DNA of 64,000 nucleotides from Streptomyces asoensis (GCF_013085465.1 NZ_CP049838.1:8370001-8434000); one strand, 5' to 3'; positions 43,111 to 51,690 are shown, counted from the first letter of the stretch. The notes: generated by a model not told the origin, from the letters alone. Made by a program: numbers and translations.

Positions 43111-43902
43111 TCACATCTCCTGGGGGACGCTCTTGATCACGGCGAAGCGTGCCCCGTAGGGGTCGGCGAGCTTGGCGATGCGGCCGACGCCCTCGACGTC
43201 CGTGGCGGGCATCCGCACCCTGCCGCCCAGCTCCTCCGCCTTGGCCACGATGGTGTCCGCGTCGGCGACCTCGAAGTACGGCAGCCAGTACGCGCCGGTC
43301 TCGGCCTCCGAGGGGTCGTCGGCCAGCGGCACGATCCCGCCGAACATCGCCTCTTCCCCGGCACCGGCCGGGTTGACGCAGGTGTACGTGCCGCCGGGGA
43401 AAGGGGCGGCCGAGGTTTCCAGGCCGAGCGTCGCGTTGTAGAAGGCGGCCGCCGCGGCGACGTCCGGCGTGTACAGCTCGACCCAGCACAGCGCGCCGGG
43501 TTCGTTCGCCACGTCCACGCCCTTGGTCCGTCCCGGCTGCCAGAGGCCGAACGGCACGCCCGCCTGGTCGGCGAGGACGGCCATCGTGCCCTGGCCCATC
43601 ACGTCCATCGGCGCGAAGAGGACCGTGCCGTGCTTCTGCTCGGCTGCCTGCGCCGTGGCCTGGGCGTCCGGTGTCCGGAAGTAGACCGTCCACGACGGCG
43701 GGCCCTGCCCGGGTGCGGTCTGCATGCCGCCCGCCACGGTCTTCCCGTCCAGCTGGAAGAAGCCGTAACCGCCGGCGTCGGGTCCCGCCGACCGGAACCG
43801 CCAGTCGAAGAGAGCGCCGTAGAAGGAGGTGGCGCCGTCGATGTCGGACGTGCCGACATCGATCCAGTTCGGAGCGCCGTTGACGAAACGGGTGGTGAGC
43901 AT
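43111..43902 (-). CDS. VOC-superfamily (glyoxalase/bleomycin-resistance-like) protein
   Basis: 263 residues, two tandem VOC domains (about 8-125 and 135-260). The first begins GAPNWIDVGTSDIDGATSFY and the second CWVELYTPDVAAAAAFYNATLG; both have the GGYGFFQLDGK / PYFEVADAD-type strands. Similar Streptomyces proteins are annotated as hydroxylase-like or glyoxalase proteins of unknown substrate. GAGGAGGG precedes ATG 43902. Monocistronic. Confidence 0.85.
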   Translation of the reverse strand: MLTTRFVNGAPNWIDVGTSDIDGATSFYGALFDWRFRSAGPDAGGYGFFQLDGKTVAGGMQTAPGQGPPSWTVYFRTPDAQATAQAAEQKHGTVLFAPMDVMGQGTMAVLADQAGVPFGLWQPGRTKGVDVANEPGALCWVELYTPDVAAAAAFYNATLGLETSAAPFPGGTYTCVNPAGAGEEAMFGGIVPLADDPSEAETGAYWLPYFEVADADTIVAKAEELGGRVRMPATDVEGVGRIAKLADPYGARFAVIKSVPQEM

Positions 43903-44221
43903 CGTTGCCCTCCTCGAAGGGGTCCCGTTCTCTGCACTGCCGAGTCTCGCACCGCCCACTGACAATCGCTGCCGGAGCACGACCACCGGCGCGGCCCCGC
44001 CGCCCGGCCACGGAAGGTCACGGAAGGTCACGGAAGGTCAGGGGCGGTCACCGGGAGGTGCCATGCGCCCGCTCGGCGTTCCGAGAGTGTGCCGGGTGCA
44101 CCGCGCGCCGCCGTGCGCAGCGGTGCGCGGCAGGAGCATCATCGGGCGGCCGGGGGCCTTCGGGTGCCGTGTATATCCGGCGTTGATCGAACGTTTTTCG
44201 CCGCCGGGCACGATCCTGGCC
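43903..44221. other. intergenic region with CGGAAGGTCA repeat
   Basis: 319 bp between the divergent VOC and WhiB-like genes. CGGAAGGTCA is repeated three times exactly at 44011-44040 and then decays. No coding frame is convincing. A purine-poor, T-rich patch (CGTTTTTCGCC) near 44190 is probably close to the wbl promoter. Confidence 0.6.
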
Positions 44222-44467
44222 ATGTATACCGACACGATTCCGACACCCGACCTCGGCTGGCAGCGGGAGGCGCTGTGCGCACAGACCGGGGCGGAGTTCT
44301 TCTTCCCCGAGCCCGGCAGCTCGGTGCGGGAGGCGAAGCGCATCTGCGGCATGTGCGAGATGCGTTCCGCCTGCCTCGAGTACGCCCTGGCCAACGACGA
44401 GCGCTTCGGCGTCTGGGGCGGCATGTCCGAGAAGGAGCGCCTGAACCTCCGGCGCCCGGCACGCTGA
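44222..44467 (+). CDS. WhiB-like iron-sulfur transcription factor
   Basis: 81 residues. Four cysteines in the Wbl pattern: Cys19 in REALCAQ and Cys42, Cys45, Cys51 in ICGMCEMRSACL, binding a 4Fe-4S cluster. The GVWGGMSEKER turn and basic tail (LNLRRPAR) follow. Wbl proteins act with the principal sigma factor in development and stress. It lies just upstream of the tRNA-like genes and the SDR-LRR pair; a regulatory link is possible but not shown. From memory, wbl genes of S. coelicolor include one in this syntenic position. Confidence 0.93.
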   Translation: MYTDTIPTPDLGWQREALCAQTGAEFFFPEPGSSVREAKRICGMCEMRSACLEYALANDERFGVWGGMSEKERLNLRRPAR

Positions 44468-44539
44468 ACCGCGCAGTCGCGGCGACCCCGAATCCGAGTG
44501 ACCGCGTCGCGGGGGTGCGGTTAGGATCCGGGGGCGTGT

Positions 44540-44612
44540 CCGGACGTAGCGCAGAGGCAGGCGCAACGCCTTGCCCAGGCGAATCACGCCGGTTCGAATC
44601 CGGTCGTCCGGA
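44540..44612 (+). tRNA. tRNA-like gene 1 (apparent anticodon GCC, Gly)
   Basis: Full cloverleaf: acceptor CCGGACG/CGTCCGG, TA at 8-9, D arm GCGC-AGAGGCAG-GCGC, anticodon arm ACGCC-TTGCCCA-GGCGA (first pair A-A), variable ATCAC, T arm GCCGG-TTCGAAT-CCGGT, discriminator A. No CCA is encoded. The anticodon would be GCC at 44573-44575, but position 37 is C rather than a purine. The D-loop lacks the usual GGTA form. It is followed 9 bp later by tRNA-like gene 2. Either a divergent tRNA or a tRNA mimic. Confidence 0.7.
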
Positions 44613-44621
44613 TGCGTGCGC

Positions 44622-44693
44622 GGTCCCGTAGAGCAGAGGCAGACTCGCCACCTTCTCAGGGTGGATACGCCGGTTCGAATCCGGTCGGGACCA
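44622..44693 (+). tRNA. tRNA-like gene 2 (apparent anticodon CTC, Glu)
   Basis: Acceptor GGTCCCG/CGGGACC, TA, D arm GAGC-AGAGGCAG-ACTC (last pair C-A), anticodon arm CCACC-TTCTCAG-GGTGG, variable ATAC, T arm GCCGG-TTCGAAT-CCGGT, discriminator A, no CCA. Anticodon CTC at 44655-44657. D-loop and T arm are identical to tRNA-like gene 1, so they are paralogues of each other rather than of housekeeping tRNA-Glu. The SDR gene starts 44 bp downstream and may share a transcript. Confidence 0.72.
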
Positions 44694-44737
44694 CGGTACG
44701 GCGAGCACGGGGCGGGGACGGGGCGGGGCGGCGACGG

Positions 44738-46102
44738 ATGGGCGAGGACAACGGAGGGGCGGCGTTCGGCCCGTCGGTCACCGACGCGGAGCTGGCCGCC
44801 TTCCACGACGTCGTGGGCAGACTGCGCGCGCTGCCCGTCGACGATCCCGTGCGGCTGCGGGCCGAGCAGGTCGCCGCGTCCTTCGCGCGTGACGGACGGC
44901 TGCGGCGGCGCAAGGGGCGGGGTGCCGAGGTGGCGGCCGCCGACGCGGCGGCGATGGCGGCGACCGCGACCGGCGCCCTGGACCGGCGCGAGGACGCGCC
45001 CCTGCCGGCCGCCGGACGCGGAGGACGTTTCCACCGGCCGCGCGCCTGCTACGTATGCAAGTCGGCCTACCAAGAGGTCGACACCTTCTATCACCGGCTC
45101 TGCCCCGACTGCGCCGCCGACAACGCCGCCCGCCGTTCGCTGAGCACCGACCTGAGCGGGCGCCGTGTCCTGCTCACCGGCGGCCGGGTGAAGATCGGCT
45201 TCCAGCTGGCGCTGATGATGCTGCGGGACGGCGCGCAGACCGTCGTCACCTCCCGTTTCCCGCACGACACCGTCCGCCGTTTCCGCGCCGAGCCCGGCAG
45301 CGGGCAGTGGCTGGACCGGCTCACCGTCGTCGCCGTCGATCTGCGCGACCCGCGCCAGGTGCTGGGCCTGTGCGAGGAGCTGCGCCGGGAGGGCGAACCG
45401 CTCGACATCCTCGTCAACAACGCGGCGCAGACCGTGCGTCGCCCGCCGGAGTCCTACGCCCTGCTGGCCGCCGGAGAGCGCGACGCACTGCCCGAGGGGA
45501 CGCGCAGGGCGCCCGGGTTCACCCCGATGCGGATGCTGGAGGGCCTCGGCGGCTCGGTCTCCGCGCTGCCCGCCGCCCTGCGGGAGGCCGACGAGGCCGG
45601 ACTGCTGCCCGATCCTTCCCCGGAGAACTCCTGGTCGGCCCGGCTCGGCGCGCTCGATCCGGCGGAGGTCCTGGAGACCCAGCTCGTCAACGCCCTCGCG
45701 CCCGCGCTGCTGTGCGACCGGCTGCTGCCGCTGCTGCTGGCCTCCCCGCATCCGCGCCGGTACGTGGTCAACGTGACGGCCGTCGAAGGCCGGTTCGCGG
45801 TGCGCAACAAGATGCCCGGGCATCCGCACACCAACATGGCCAAGGCCGCCCTCAACATGCTCACCCGCACCAGCGCGGCCGCGCTCGCCGATCAGGGTGT
45901 GCACATGTGCGCCGTCGACACCGGCTGGATCACCGACGAGAACCCGGCGCCGAAGAAGGCCCGGATGGCGGGCGCGGGCTTCCGTACCCCGCTGGACATC
46001 GTGGACGGCGCGGCCCGCGTGTACGACCCGATCGTGCGCGGTGAGGCCGGCCACCCGGTGTCGGGGGTGTTCCTCAAGGACTACCGGGAGGCGCAGTGGT
46101 GA
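44738..46102 (+). CDS. zinc-ribbon SDR protein with altered active site
   Basis: 454 residues. A charged N-terminal region, then a treble-clef/zinc-ribbon-like CYVCKSAYQEV...LCPDC (Cys104, 107, 122, 125), then a Rossmann SDR domain (about 137-450) with LLTGGRVKIGFQLAL and ILVNNAAQT. The usual YxxxK is replaced: the aligned stretch reads HTNMAKAAL, keeping Lys but with Thr for Tyr, and the Ser position reads NVTAVEG. Catalysis is therefore doubtful; NAD(P)/ligand binding may remain. Directly downstream of two tRNA-like genes and overlapping the LRR gene. Confidence 0.85.
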   Translation: MGEDNGGAAFGPSVTDAELAAFHDVVGRLRALPVDDPVRLRAEQVAASFARDGRLRRRKGRGAEVAAADAAAMAATATGALDRREDAPLPAAGRGGRFHRPRACYVCKSAYQEVDTFYHRLCPDCAADNAARRSLSTDLSGRRVLLTGGRVKIGFQLALMMLRDGAQTVVTSRFPHDTVRRFRAEPGSGQWLDRLTVVAVDLRDPRQVLGLCEELRREGEPLDILVNNAAQTVRRPPESYALLAAGERDALPEGTRRAPGFTPMRMLEGLGGSVSALPAALREADEAGLLPDPSPENSWSARLGALDPAEVLETQLVNALAPALLCDRLLPLLLASPHPRRYVVNVTAVEGRFAVRNKMPGHPHTNMAKAALNMLTRTSAAALADQGVHMCAVDTGWITDENPAPKKARMAGAGFRTPLDIVDGAARVYDPIVRGEAGHPVSGVFLKDYREAQW

Positions 46103-47304
46103 GCGAGGAGAACGCGGCGGGGCCGGAGCGGGCCGGCTTCGCCGGAGTGCCCCACGTGGTGCCCCGCCCCCTCGCCGATCTCGCCCCGCTGCTCGACTGG
46201 CTGCGGGCCGGGCGTCCGGCGGGCGAGCGGCTGGACTTCGCGGCGGGCACCGCGCTGCCCGACGGGCGGCTCGACCTGTGCAAGCAGGGCCTCGGGGCCG
46301 AGGGCGCGGCCCTGGTCGCCGAGGCCCTGGCCGACGGGCCCTCGCCCGTACGGCATCTGCTCCTCGGCACCGATGCCCTGGGGGACGACGGTGCCGCCAC
46401 CGTGGCCGGTACGAGCGCGCCGGTCGAGACGCTCTACCTCGGGTGCAACGGCATCACCGCGGGCGGCGCCTGCCGTATCGCCGACCAGCTGCGCGCCTCG
46501 CCGCAGGTGGTCACGGGGGTGTGGCTCAAGCGCAACCCGCTGGGCCGGGGCGGTGGTCGGGCGGCGGCCGAACTCATCGAGTCCGTCCGGACGTTGCGCA
46601 CGCTCGACCTCGTGCAGACCGGACTCGACGCGGCGGGCGTCACCGTACTCGCCGACGCGCTGCCGGCCGCGGCCGGCAACGGGCGGCGGGTCGAGCGGCT
46701 GTTCGTCGGCGGCAACCCGCTGGGGGAGGCGGGCGCGGAGGCGCTCGCGGCGGTGGTCGCCGCCGGGGCGATCGACGAACTGTACGTGTCCGCCGCCCGG
46801 TTGGGCGACGGCGGCGCGCTCCGAATCGCCGACGCCCTGGAGCGCGCGCCGTACGGACGGCTCACCCGGCTGTCGGTGGCCAGCAACGGCATCGGGCCCT
46901 CCGCCGCCGCCCGCCTGGTCGGCGCGGCCACCGTCGCCGGTGTCACCCTGCTGGACCTCGGCCGGGTCCGGGCGGCGGCCGTGCTCGGCGCGGTGGACAA
47001 CCGGCTGGACCTGGCGTCCGCCGAGAGCATCGGGCGGACGCTGGCGGCCGGCGAGCACCGCCTCGCCCACCTGGTCCTGCGCCACACGGGCCTGCGCAGC
47101 CGCGAGGCGCACCGCATCCTGGACCACGCGCCCCGCGCGGTCACCGCCACCCGCTTCGTCCTGGGGCAGGGCGTCGCCGCCACGGTCAAACGCCGCCTGG
47201 CGGCCCTCAGCGCCGATGTCCCGGCCCCGGCCGTCCCGCCCGACGTCGCGGCCGTACGCAGCGTGCACCGCACGGCGGCACCGGAGGCATCCGCGGAGGA
47301 CTGA
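46099..47304 (+). CDS. leucine-rich-repeat (ribonuclease-inhibitor type) protein
   Basis: 401 residues from GTG 46099 overlapping the SDR stop (GTGA); GTG 46096 is an alternative. Repeating units of about 28-30 residues such as VRHLLLGTDALGDDGAATVA, VETLYLGCNGITAGGACRIA, RRVERLFVGGNPLGEAGAEA and GRLTRLSVASNGIGPSAAAR form an RI-type LRR solenoid. No signal peptide, so cytoplasmic. RI-type LRRs usually bind proteins. It ends 24 bp from the convergent MoxR gene. Confidence 0.87.
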   Translation: MSEENAAGPERAGFAGVPHVVPRPLADLAPLLDWLRAGRPAGERLDFAAGTALPDGRLDLCKQGLGAEGAALVAEALADGPSPVRHLLLGTDALGDDGAATVAGTSAPVETLYLGCNGITAGGACRIADQLRASPQVVTGVWLKRNPLGRGGGRAAAELIESVRTLRTLDLVQTGLDAAGVTVLADALPAAAGNGRRVERLFVGGNPLGEAGAEALAAVVAAGAIDELYVSAARLGDGGALRIADALERAPYGRLTRLSVASNGIGPSAAARLVGAATVAGVTLLDLGRVRAAAVLGAVDNRLDLASAESIGRTLAAGEHRLAHLVLRHTGLRSREAHRILDHAPRAVTATRFVLGQGVAATVKRRLAALSADVPAPAVPPDVAAVRSVHRTAAPEASAED

Positions 47305-47328
47305 CGCCCCTCCGCCCGCCCCGTCCGC

Positions 47329-49164
47329 TCAGCGCCGCATCCCCGTGAACACCCCCATCCAGAACTTCTGTTGCTGCTCGGACGCCCCCACCAGGTACGT
47401 CGCCCGCAGCTTGGCCGGCAGATGGGCGACCAGGCGGGCCACCACGGCGTGATGCCTGCGCAGTTGGGACAGTTCCGCGTTGGCGAGGATCTGGTGGACG
47501 ACGTCGCTGTCGTCGCCGCCCTCGTCGGAGCGGGCGGCGGCGCGGCGCAGCCGGGCCTCCCAGGCGTCCGCGTCCCGGGCCAACTCGCGCAGACCCGTCA
47601 CGGGGCGGCCCTTCAAGCGGTCGATCAGCGCGGTCAGCGGCACCGGCGCGTACTCGCCGTCGCCGAGGTAGACCGTGGCCATCTCCAGCGGCAGCCCGCG
47701 CCGGTGCAGCTTGATCAGCCGCTCCAGGGTGCGCTTGGTGATCCAGGCGCGGCCCTCCTCGTCGATGTCGTGCTTCCACCACTCCAGCACCGTCTCGGCG
47801 TCCGCCCCGTACCGTGCCAGCAGCCACTCGTTGGCCGGGATGTCCTCCGGCGCCACCTCCAGGGAAGCCGTGAACCGGGTCGCCTGCGCGATGTTGTTGC
47901 GGGACACCAGCAGCTTGCGGCCCAGGTGGTACGGCGGATTCTGGACGGCTATCTGGGCCCGCAGGTTCTCGATCCGCTTCCCCGCCAGCGACCACTCCTG
48001 GGTGATCTCCATCAGCTTGGCGAACGCGGCCTTGTCCTTGGGCCGGTTGTACTCGTCCCACACGATCGCCTTGGGCTCGGGGCCGGTGAACTTCGCCGCG
48101 AGAAGGTTGTCCAGCGTGCCGTCCGGCGACGGCACGGGCGCGCAGAGGTCCTCGACGTTGGTCACCGGCAGCGAGAAGTACAGGGCGTCGCGCCCCAGCC
48201 CCGCGCGGACCGTCTCCCGCACCAGTTCCGTCTTGCCGCACCCGGGCGGCCCCTGGAGCAGCACCGTCCAGCGGTTGCGCAGGGCCGCGCGCACCACCTG
48301 CCGTACGGGGTCGGGAACCGTGGCCGGGTTGGCCACACCGAGCGCCTGCGCGAGCCGGTCGAGGATCTCGGCCGTGCGGTTCTGGCCGGGCCGGCCGTCC
48401 GGTCCCGGCTCGGCCAGTCGGAGCCGCTCGCCGTCGATCAGCGGCAGGCCCCAGCGCAGCGGGAACCCCTCACGGGCGTTGGCCAGGACATGGTCGAGCG
48501 TGCGCGGGGACAGCAGCTCGCGCAGAGCGGGGGAGAGCGAGGCCCACACGGCGAACACCGGACGCAGGTCCCACGGGCGGTACTTGACCGCGAGGTGCCG
48601 ACGCCACGACGTGTCGTTCGCCGAGATCCGCATCGTGACCATCCGGTCCAGCAGCGCCAGGTCGCTGCGCCGGGCCGACGTCTCCGCCTGCGACTCGTTG
48701 TCCGTGAGGAAGACGCCGACGCAGCCCAGGGCACGCAGGTCGTGCTCGCCGAGCGTCCAGTCGCAGGCGATCTGCATCAGCTGCGACTGGATGGTGTCGC
48801 CCGCCTGCAACGAGTCGTCGATGAGCAGCACGAACGGCCGGCCCGGCTTCAACTGGCTCATCACCAACTGGCGCAGCACCAGTTGACCGGAGCGCGGATC
48901 ACGTACCGGCGCGTTGACGAGCAGGTCGTCCGGGGTGAGGTTCGCCGCCGGCACGTAGACCAGCTCGGTGCCCGGGTGGGCGCGGGCGACGTGCGAGAAG
49001 AACGTCGCCGTCTTGCCGATGCCGTGCTCGCCGAAGACCTGGCCGGTCTGCCCGAGGTCGATCATCGCGTCGATGAAGCCTTCGAGGCGCGAGACCTCGC
49101 CGGGGGCCGGCCGGTCGCCGGTGTCGTGCGGGTACTCGGTCCGTGTGCTCATCCGCTCGTTCAC
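47329..49164 (-). CDS. MoxR-like protein with two AAA ATPase domains
   Basis: 611 residues. First ATPase: Walker A GEHGIGKT (45-52), Walker B FVLLIDD (111-117). Second: Walker A GPPGCGKT (305-312), Walker B AIVWDEYN (366-373). The C-terminal 150 residues are helical. Start GTG 49164 overlaps the VWA gene stop (GTGA); ATG 49152 is an alternative. MoxR AAA proteins work with VWA partners as chaperones or NTP-dependent switches; the coupled upstream gene encodes exactly such a partner. Double-AAA organisation is less common than single MoxR. Confidence 0.87.
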   Translation of the reverse strand: MNERMSTRTEYPHDTGDRPAPGEVSRLEGFIDAMIDLGQTGQVFGEHGIGKTATFFSHVARAHPGTELVYVPAANLTPDDLLVNAPVRDPRSGQLVLRQLVMSQLKPGRPFVLLIDDSLQAGDTIQSQLMQIACDWTLGEHDLRALGCVGVFLTDNESQAETSARRSDLALLDRMVTMRISANDTSWRRHLAVKYRPWDLRPVFAVWASLSPALRELLSPRTLDHVLANAREGFPLRWGLPLIDGERLRLAEPGPDGRPGQNRTAEILDRLAQALGVANPATVPDPVRQVVRAALRNRWTVLLQGPPGCGKTELVRETVRAGLGRDALYFSLPVTNVEDLCAPVPSPDGTLDNLLAAKFTGPEPKAIVWDEYNRPKDKAAFAKLMEITQEWSLAGKRIENLRAQIAVQNPPYHLGRKLLVSRNNIAQATRFTASLEVAPEDIPANEWLLARYGADAETVLEWWKHDIDEEGRAWITKRTLERLIKLHRRGLPLEMATVYLGDGEYAPVPLTALIDRLKGRPVTGLRELARDADAWEARLRRAAARSDEGGDDSDVVHQILANAELSQLRRHHAVVARLVAHLPAKLRATYLVGASEQQQKFWMGVFTGMRR

Positions 49165-50567
49165 CGCGATCCTGTGGTGACGCGATGGCAGTCCATCGCC
49201 GGTGTGTGGGTCTCGGGCCACTCGTGGCCCCCTTCGGTGATCAGCCAGATCCAGCGGTCCGGCTCGGCCGGGGTGATCGGCGGCGCGTAGCCGTCGGTGA
49301 GGACGACGACCGCGTCCGGACGCTCGTCGAAACGGCGCCCGTTCACCTCCGTGCGGCCCTCCACATGGTCGGCGACCGCCTGGAAGCTCGTGCCGCCGCC
49401 CCCGTACACACGCTCGCCGGGTCTGAAGGGCATGACCACGCCGTCGAAGGACAGCCAGTGCGCCTCGACGCCGTCGATCCGGCCGACCAGCTCGGTGAGC
49501 CAGTGGACGACGTGGTGCGGCATCGACCCCGAGGTGTCGTAGGCGATCACCAGGACCTTGTCGCGGACCGGGCCGCGCCGCGCCAGCATCGGGTCCTGGC
49601 CGAGTGCGGCGAGCAGGGCGCCCCGCTTCTTGGGGTAGACCAGCCGCTCGCCGTCACGCAGCTTCGAGCCGAGCACGTCGACCAGCCAGCGCTGCCACCA
49701 GTCGACCGTGCGCGTGCGCGTGGTCCCGCCGCGCAGCGTGCCGGCGCCCAGCCTGCCCCACAGCCGGGCGGCCCGCGCCGAGTCGCCCTCCGTGCGGCCC
49801 ATGAGGTCGAGCAGCTCCCGCTCGGCGCCCGCGTGCCCGCGCCGGGCCGCCAGCAGGGAGTTGAGCAGGGCGGAGGACGTCACCGCGTCGACGGTCTCCT
49901 GGTCGGCGGGGACCGCGCCGGCCCCCAGGTGCACGCACAGCCGCTCCTCGGGCACGGGCGGGTGGCGCATGCGCTTCAGCTCGCCGTACACGCGCGTGTC
50001 GGTCCGCGTGAACGTCCCGTACGACACCGGCTCCAGCCCGTGTGCCGTCAGGTCCTCGACGTACAGCTCGTGGACCTGACGGGGGTCGACCCCCGTCGGG
50101 CGGCCGTTCAGCAGCGGCAGTTCCTCACGGCCCAGCCGCACCAGGGCCACATGGTTGATGGACACCTCGGCGGCCAGCTCGAACACCGGATCCTCGCGCA
50201 GCTCCGGCTCGGCGAGCAGATGCCGGTGCACGAGGTGCCGGGCCTCGTGGAACAGGACGAACTTGACGCCGTCCAGGCCCAGTCCGACGAAGAAGTCCGG
50301 GTTGTACAGCAGCAGGCAGGTGCCGTCGCCGGAGGCGACCACGGCCGCCGTGTCCACCGCCGTCGTCGGGATCTGGTGATGGCACTTGGTGTACAGCCAG
50401 GACGCCACCGCCGACTCGGTCAGCCCGAAGTCCAGCAGGGCGGCTTCCTTCAGCTGCCGCGCCCGGGCGACCACCTCGGGCTCCGCGGGGCGGTACGCCT
50501 CCAGTGCCCTGCGGTCGGCCAGGTCGACCACGGGCGGACGCCGCCGCCCTCGCTCCCCGTACCCCAT
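49161..50567 (-). CDS. DUF2201 metallopeptidase-like / VWA domain protein
   Basis: 468 residues. N-terminal zincin-like domain (about 30-150) with HEARH (107-111), a possible zinc-binding HExxH, followed by a helical part and a C-terminal VWA-like domain with MIDAS residues DTSGS (344-348), GGTSF (391-395) and LTDGY (423-427). This DUF2201 architecture is a usual partner of MoxR ATPases. ATG 50567 is preceded by a G-rich tract; the frame is open further upstream. Tightly coupled to the MoxR gene. tRNA-like gene 3 lies about 100 bp upstream on the opposite strand. Confidence 0.88.
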   Translation of the reverse strand: MGYGERGRRRPPVVDLADRRALEAYRPAEPEVVARARQLKEAALLDFGLTESAVASWLYTKCHHQIPTTAVDTAAVVASGDGTCLLLYNPDFFVGLGLDGVKFVLFHEARHLVHRHLLAEPELREDPVFELAAEVSINHVALVRLGREELPLLNGRPTGVDPRQVHELYVEDLTAHGLEPVSYGTFTRTDTRVYGELKRMRHPPVPEERLCVHLGAGAVPADQETVDAVTSSALLNSLLAARRGHAGAERELLDLMGRTEGDSARAARLWGRLGAGTLRGGTTRTRTVDWWQRWLVDVLGSKLRDGERLVYPKKRGALLAALGQDPMLARRGPVRDKVLVIAYDTSGSMPHHVVHWLTELVGRIDGVEAHWLSFDGVVMPFRPGERVYGGGGTSFQAVADHVEGRTEVNGRRFDERPDAVVVLTDGYAPPITPAEPDRWIWLITEGGHEWPETHTPAMDCHRVTTGSR

Positions 50568-50668
50568 GTCGAGCCCCCCGTGCCCTATTTGCCGTGCTTC
50601 CCCCAGTGGCTCATTGGTACCAGGCCCCACCGACAACGGGCCAAGGCATTACGCTCTGGGGCAAGGGC

Positions 50669-50741
50669 GGGGTCGTAGCGCAGAGGCAGCCGCACCGGTC
50701 TCCAAAACTGGATCACGCTGGTTCGAATCCAGCCGCCCCGC
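50669..50741 (+). tRNA. tRNA-like gene 3 (apparent anticodon CCA, Trp)
   Basis: D arm GCGC-AGAGGCAG-CCGC, anticodon arm CCGGT-CTCCAAA-ACTGG, variable ATCAC, T arm GCTGG-TTCGAAT-CCAGC. Anticodon CCA at 50702-50704. The acceptor GGGGTCG against CGCCCC pairs only with a bulged T, and pairing then extends beyond the normal end (GGGCGGGG with CCCCGCCC). The D-loop is identical to tRNA-like genes 1 and 2, 6 kb away. No CCA is encoded. It lies between divergently oriented module genes. Confidence 0.65.
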
Positions 50742-50761
50742 CCCCCTCGACACCCGGTGCC

Positions 50762-51604
50762 TCAGGCGATCGCGCCCGCCGTCACGACGAGTTCCGGCGC
50801 CGTCCCGTGGAACGTGTCGATGAGCTGCGCCAGCACCGCCCAGGCCTCCTCGCGCCCGCCCAGGTGGTCCCGCACGAGCGGGCGCAGGGCGTCCTCGGCC
50901 TCGCGGACCCGGGCCGGGAACATGACATGGCCCAGGGAGAGCACCTCCAGGACCCGGGAGGCCGGACCGTGGGCCGTCGCGTACTGGGCCGGGCTGTCGA
51001 GGACGCCCGCCTGTCGCAGCCGGTGCGTGAACTTGGGGTGCGAGCCGAACCGGGCGCGCAGCGCGGGCGGGCAGTCCGGGCGCACCGACAGCGCCCAGCG
51101 CGGGTAACCGGGCAGCGCGAACTCGTCGTGGGCCGCGCCGACCGTCGCCCAGTCGCCCCGGGTCAGCACCATGGACGCGGCCGCGCGGGCGGCGGGCATG
51201 GAGTTCGCCTTGCGCAGGGCGCCGACGAGGCCGTACCGGACGTAGCTCTCGGGGATGTCGGGTTCCTGCCGCTCGTGGATCGAGCGCACCGCCAGGGGCT
51301 TCGTGCGCCCGGGGCCGAACGGCACCCCGCGGGCGAGGGCCCGGCGCAGACCGAGGTCGTTGCCGACGAAGCGCCACACGACGGCGTTCAGCGCGGGGTC
51401 GTCCTGCTCCAGGACCCAGAGCACCACCGAGGCGGGCGCGGTGGGCCAGGTCCACGCGCGGTTCAGCCTGCGCTGGATCGTGGCCGCGTTCTCGGCGGTG
51501 GCCGGGGGCAGACCGATGCGCGCCCGGATCCGGTCGGCGGTGTCCTCGTCGGTCAGCCCGAGCAGGAAGCCGACCGCCTGCTGGACCGTGTCACTGTCAC
51601 CCAT
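50762..51604 (-). CDS. uncharacterised 280-residue protein next to tRNA-like gene 3
   Basis: 280 residues, mainly alpha-helical, no signal peptide or TM segment, no family recognised. Notable segments are FLLGLTDEDTADRIRARIG near the start, SIHERQEPDIPESYVRYGLV in the middle and HPKFTHRLRQAGVLDSPAQY later; helix pairs could be HEAT-like. The stop is 20 bp from the 3' end of tRNA-like gene 3, which is on the opposite strand. It may belong to the same module as the MoxR-VWA pair. ATG 51604. Confidence 0.65.
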   Translation of the reverse strand: MGDSDTVQQAVGFLLGLTDEDTADRIRARIGLPPATAENAATIQRRLNRAWTWPTAPASVVLWVLEQDDPALNAVVWRFVGNDLGLRRALARGVPFGPGRTKPLAVRSIHERQEPDIPESYVRYGLVGALRKANSMPAARAAASMVLTRGDWATVGAAHDEFALPGYPRWALSVRPDCPPALRARFGSHPKFTHRLRQAGVLDSPAQYATAHGPASRVLEVLSLGHVMFPARVREAEDALRPLVRDHLGGREEAWAVLAQLIDTFHGTAPELVVTAGAIA

Positions 51605-51690
51605 GGCGGCATGATGCCGCAGGTCGCGAACGGCCCGCACCGGGAAATCGGTTCCCTGTGCGAGCCGTCGAAGCGATCGGTGGGCGCGGG

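Noticed and set aside
44540..44693. Attachment site of an integrated element at the tRNA-like genes
   Set aside because: No integrase, excisionase or repeated 3' tRNA end is found nearby; the adjacent genes do not look mobile.
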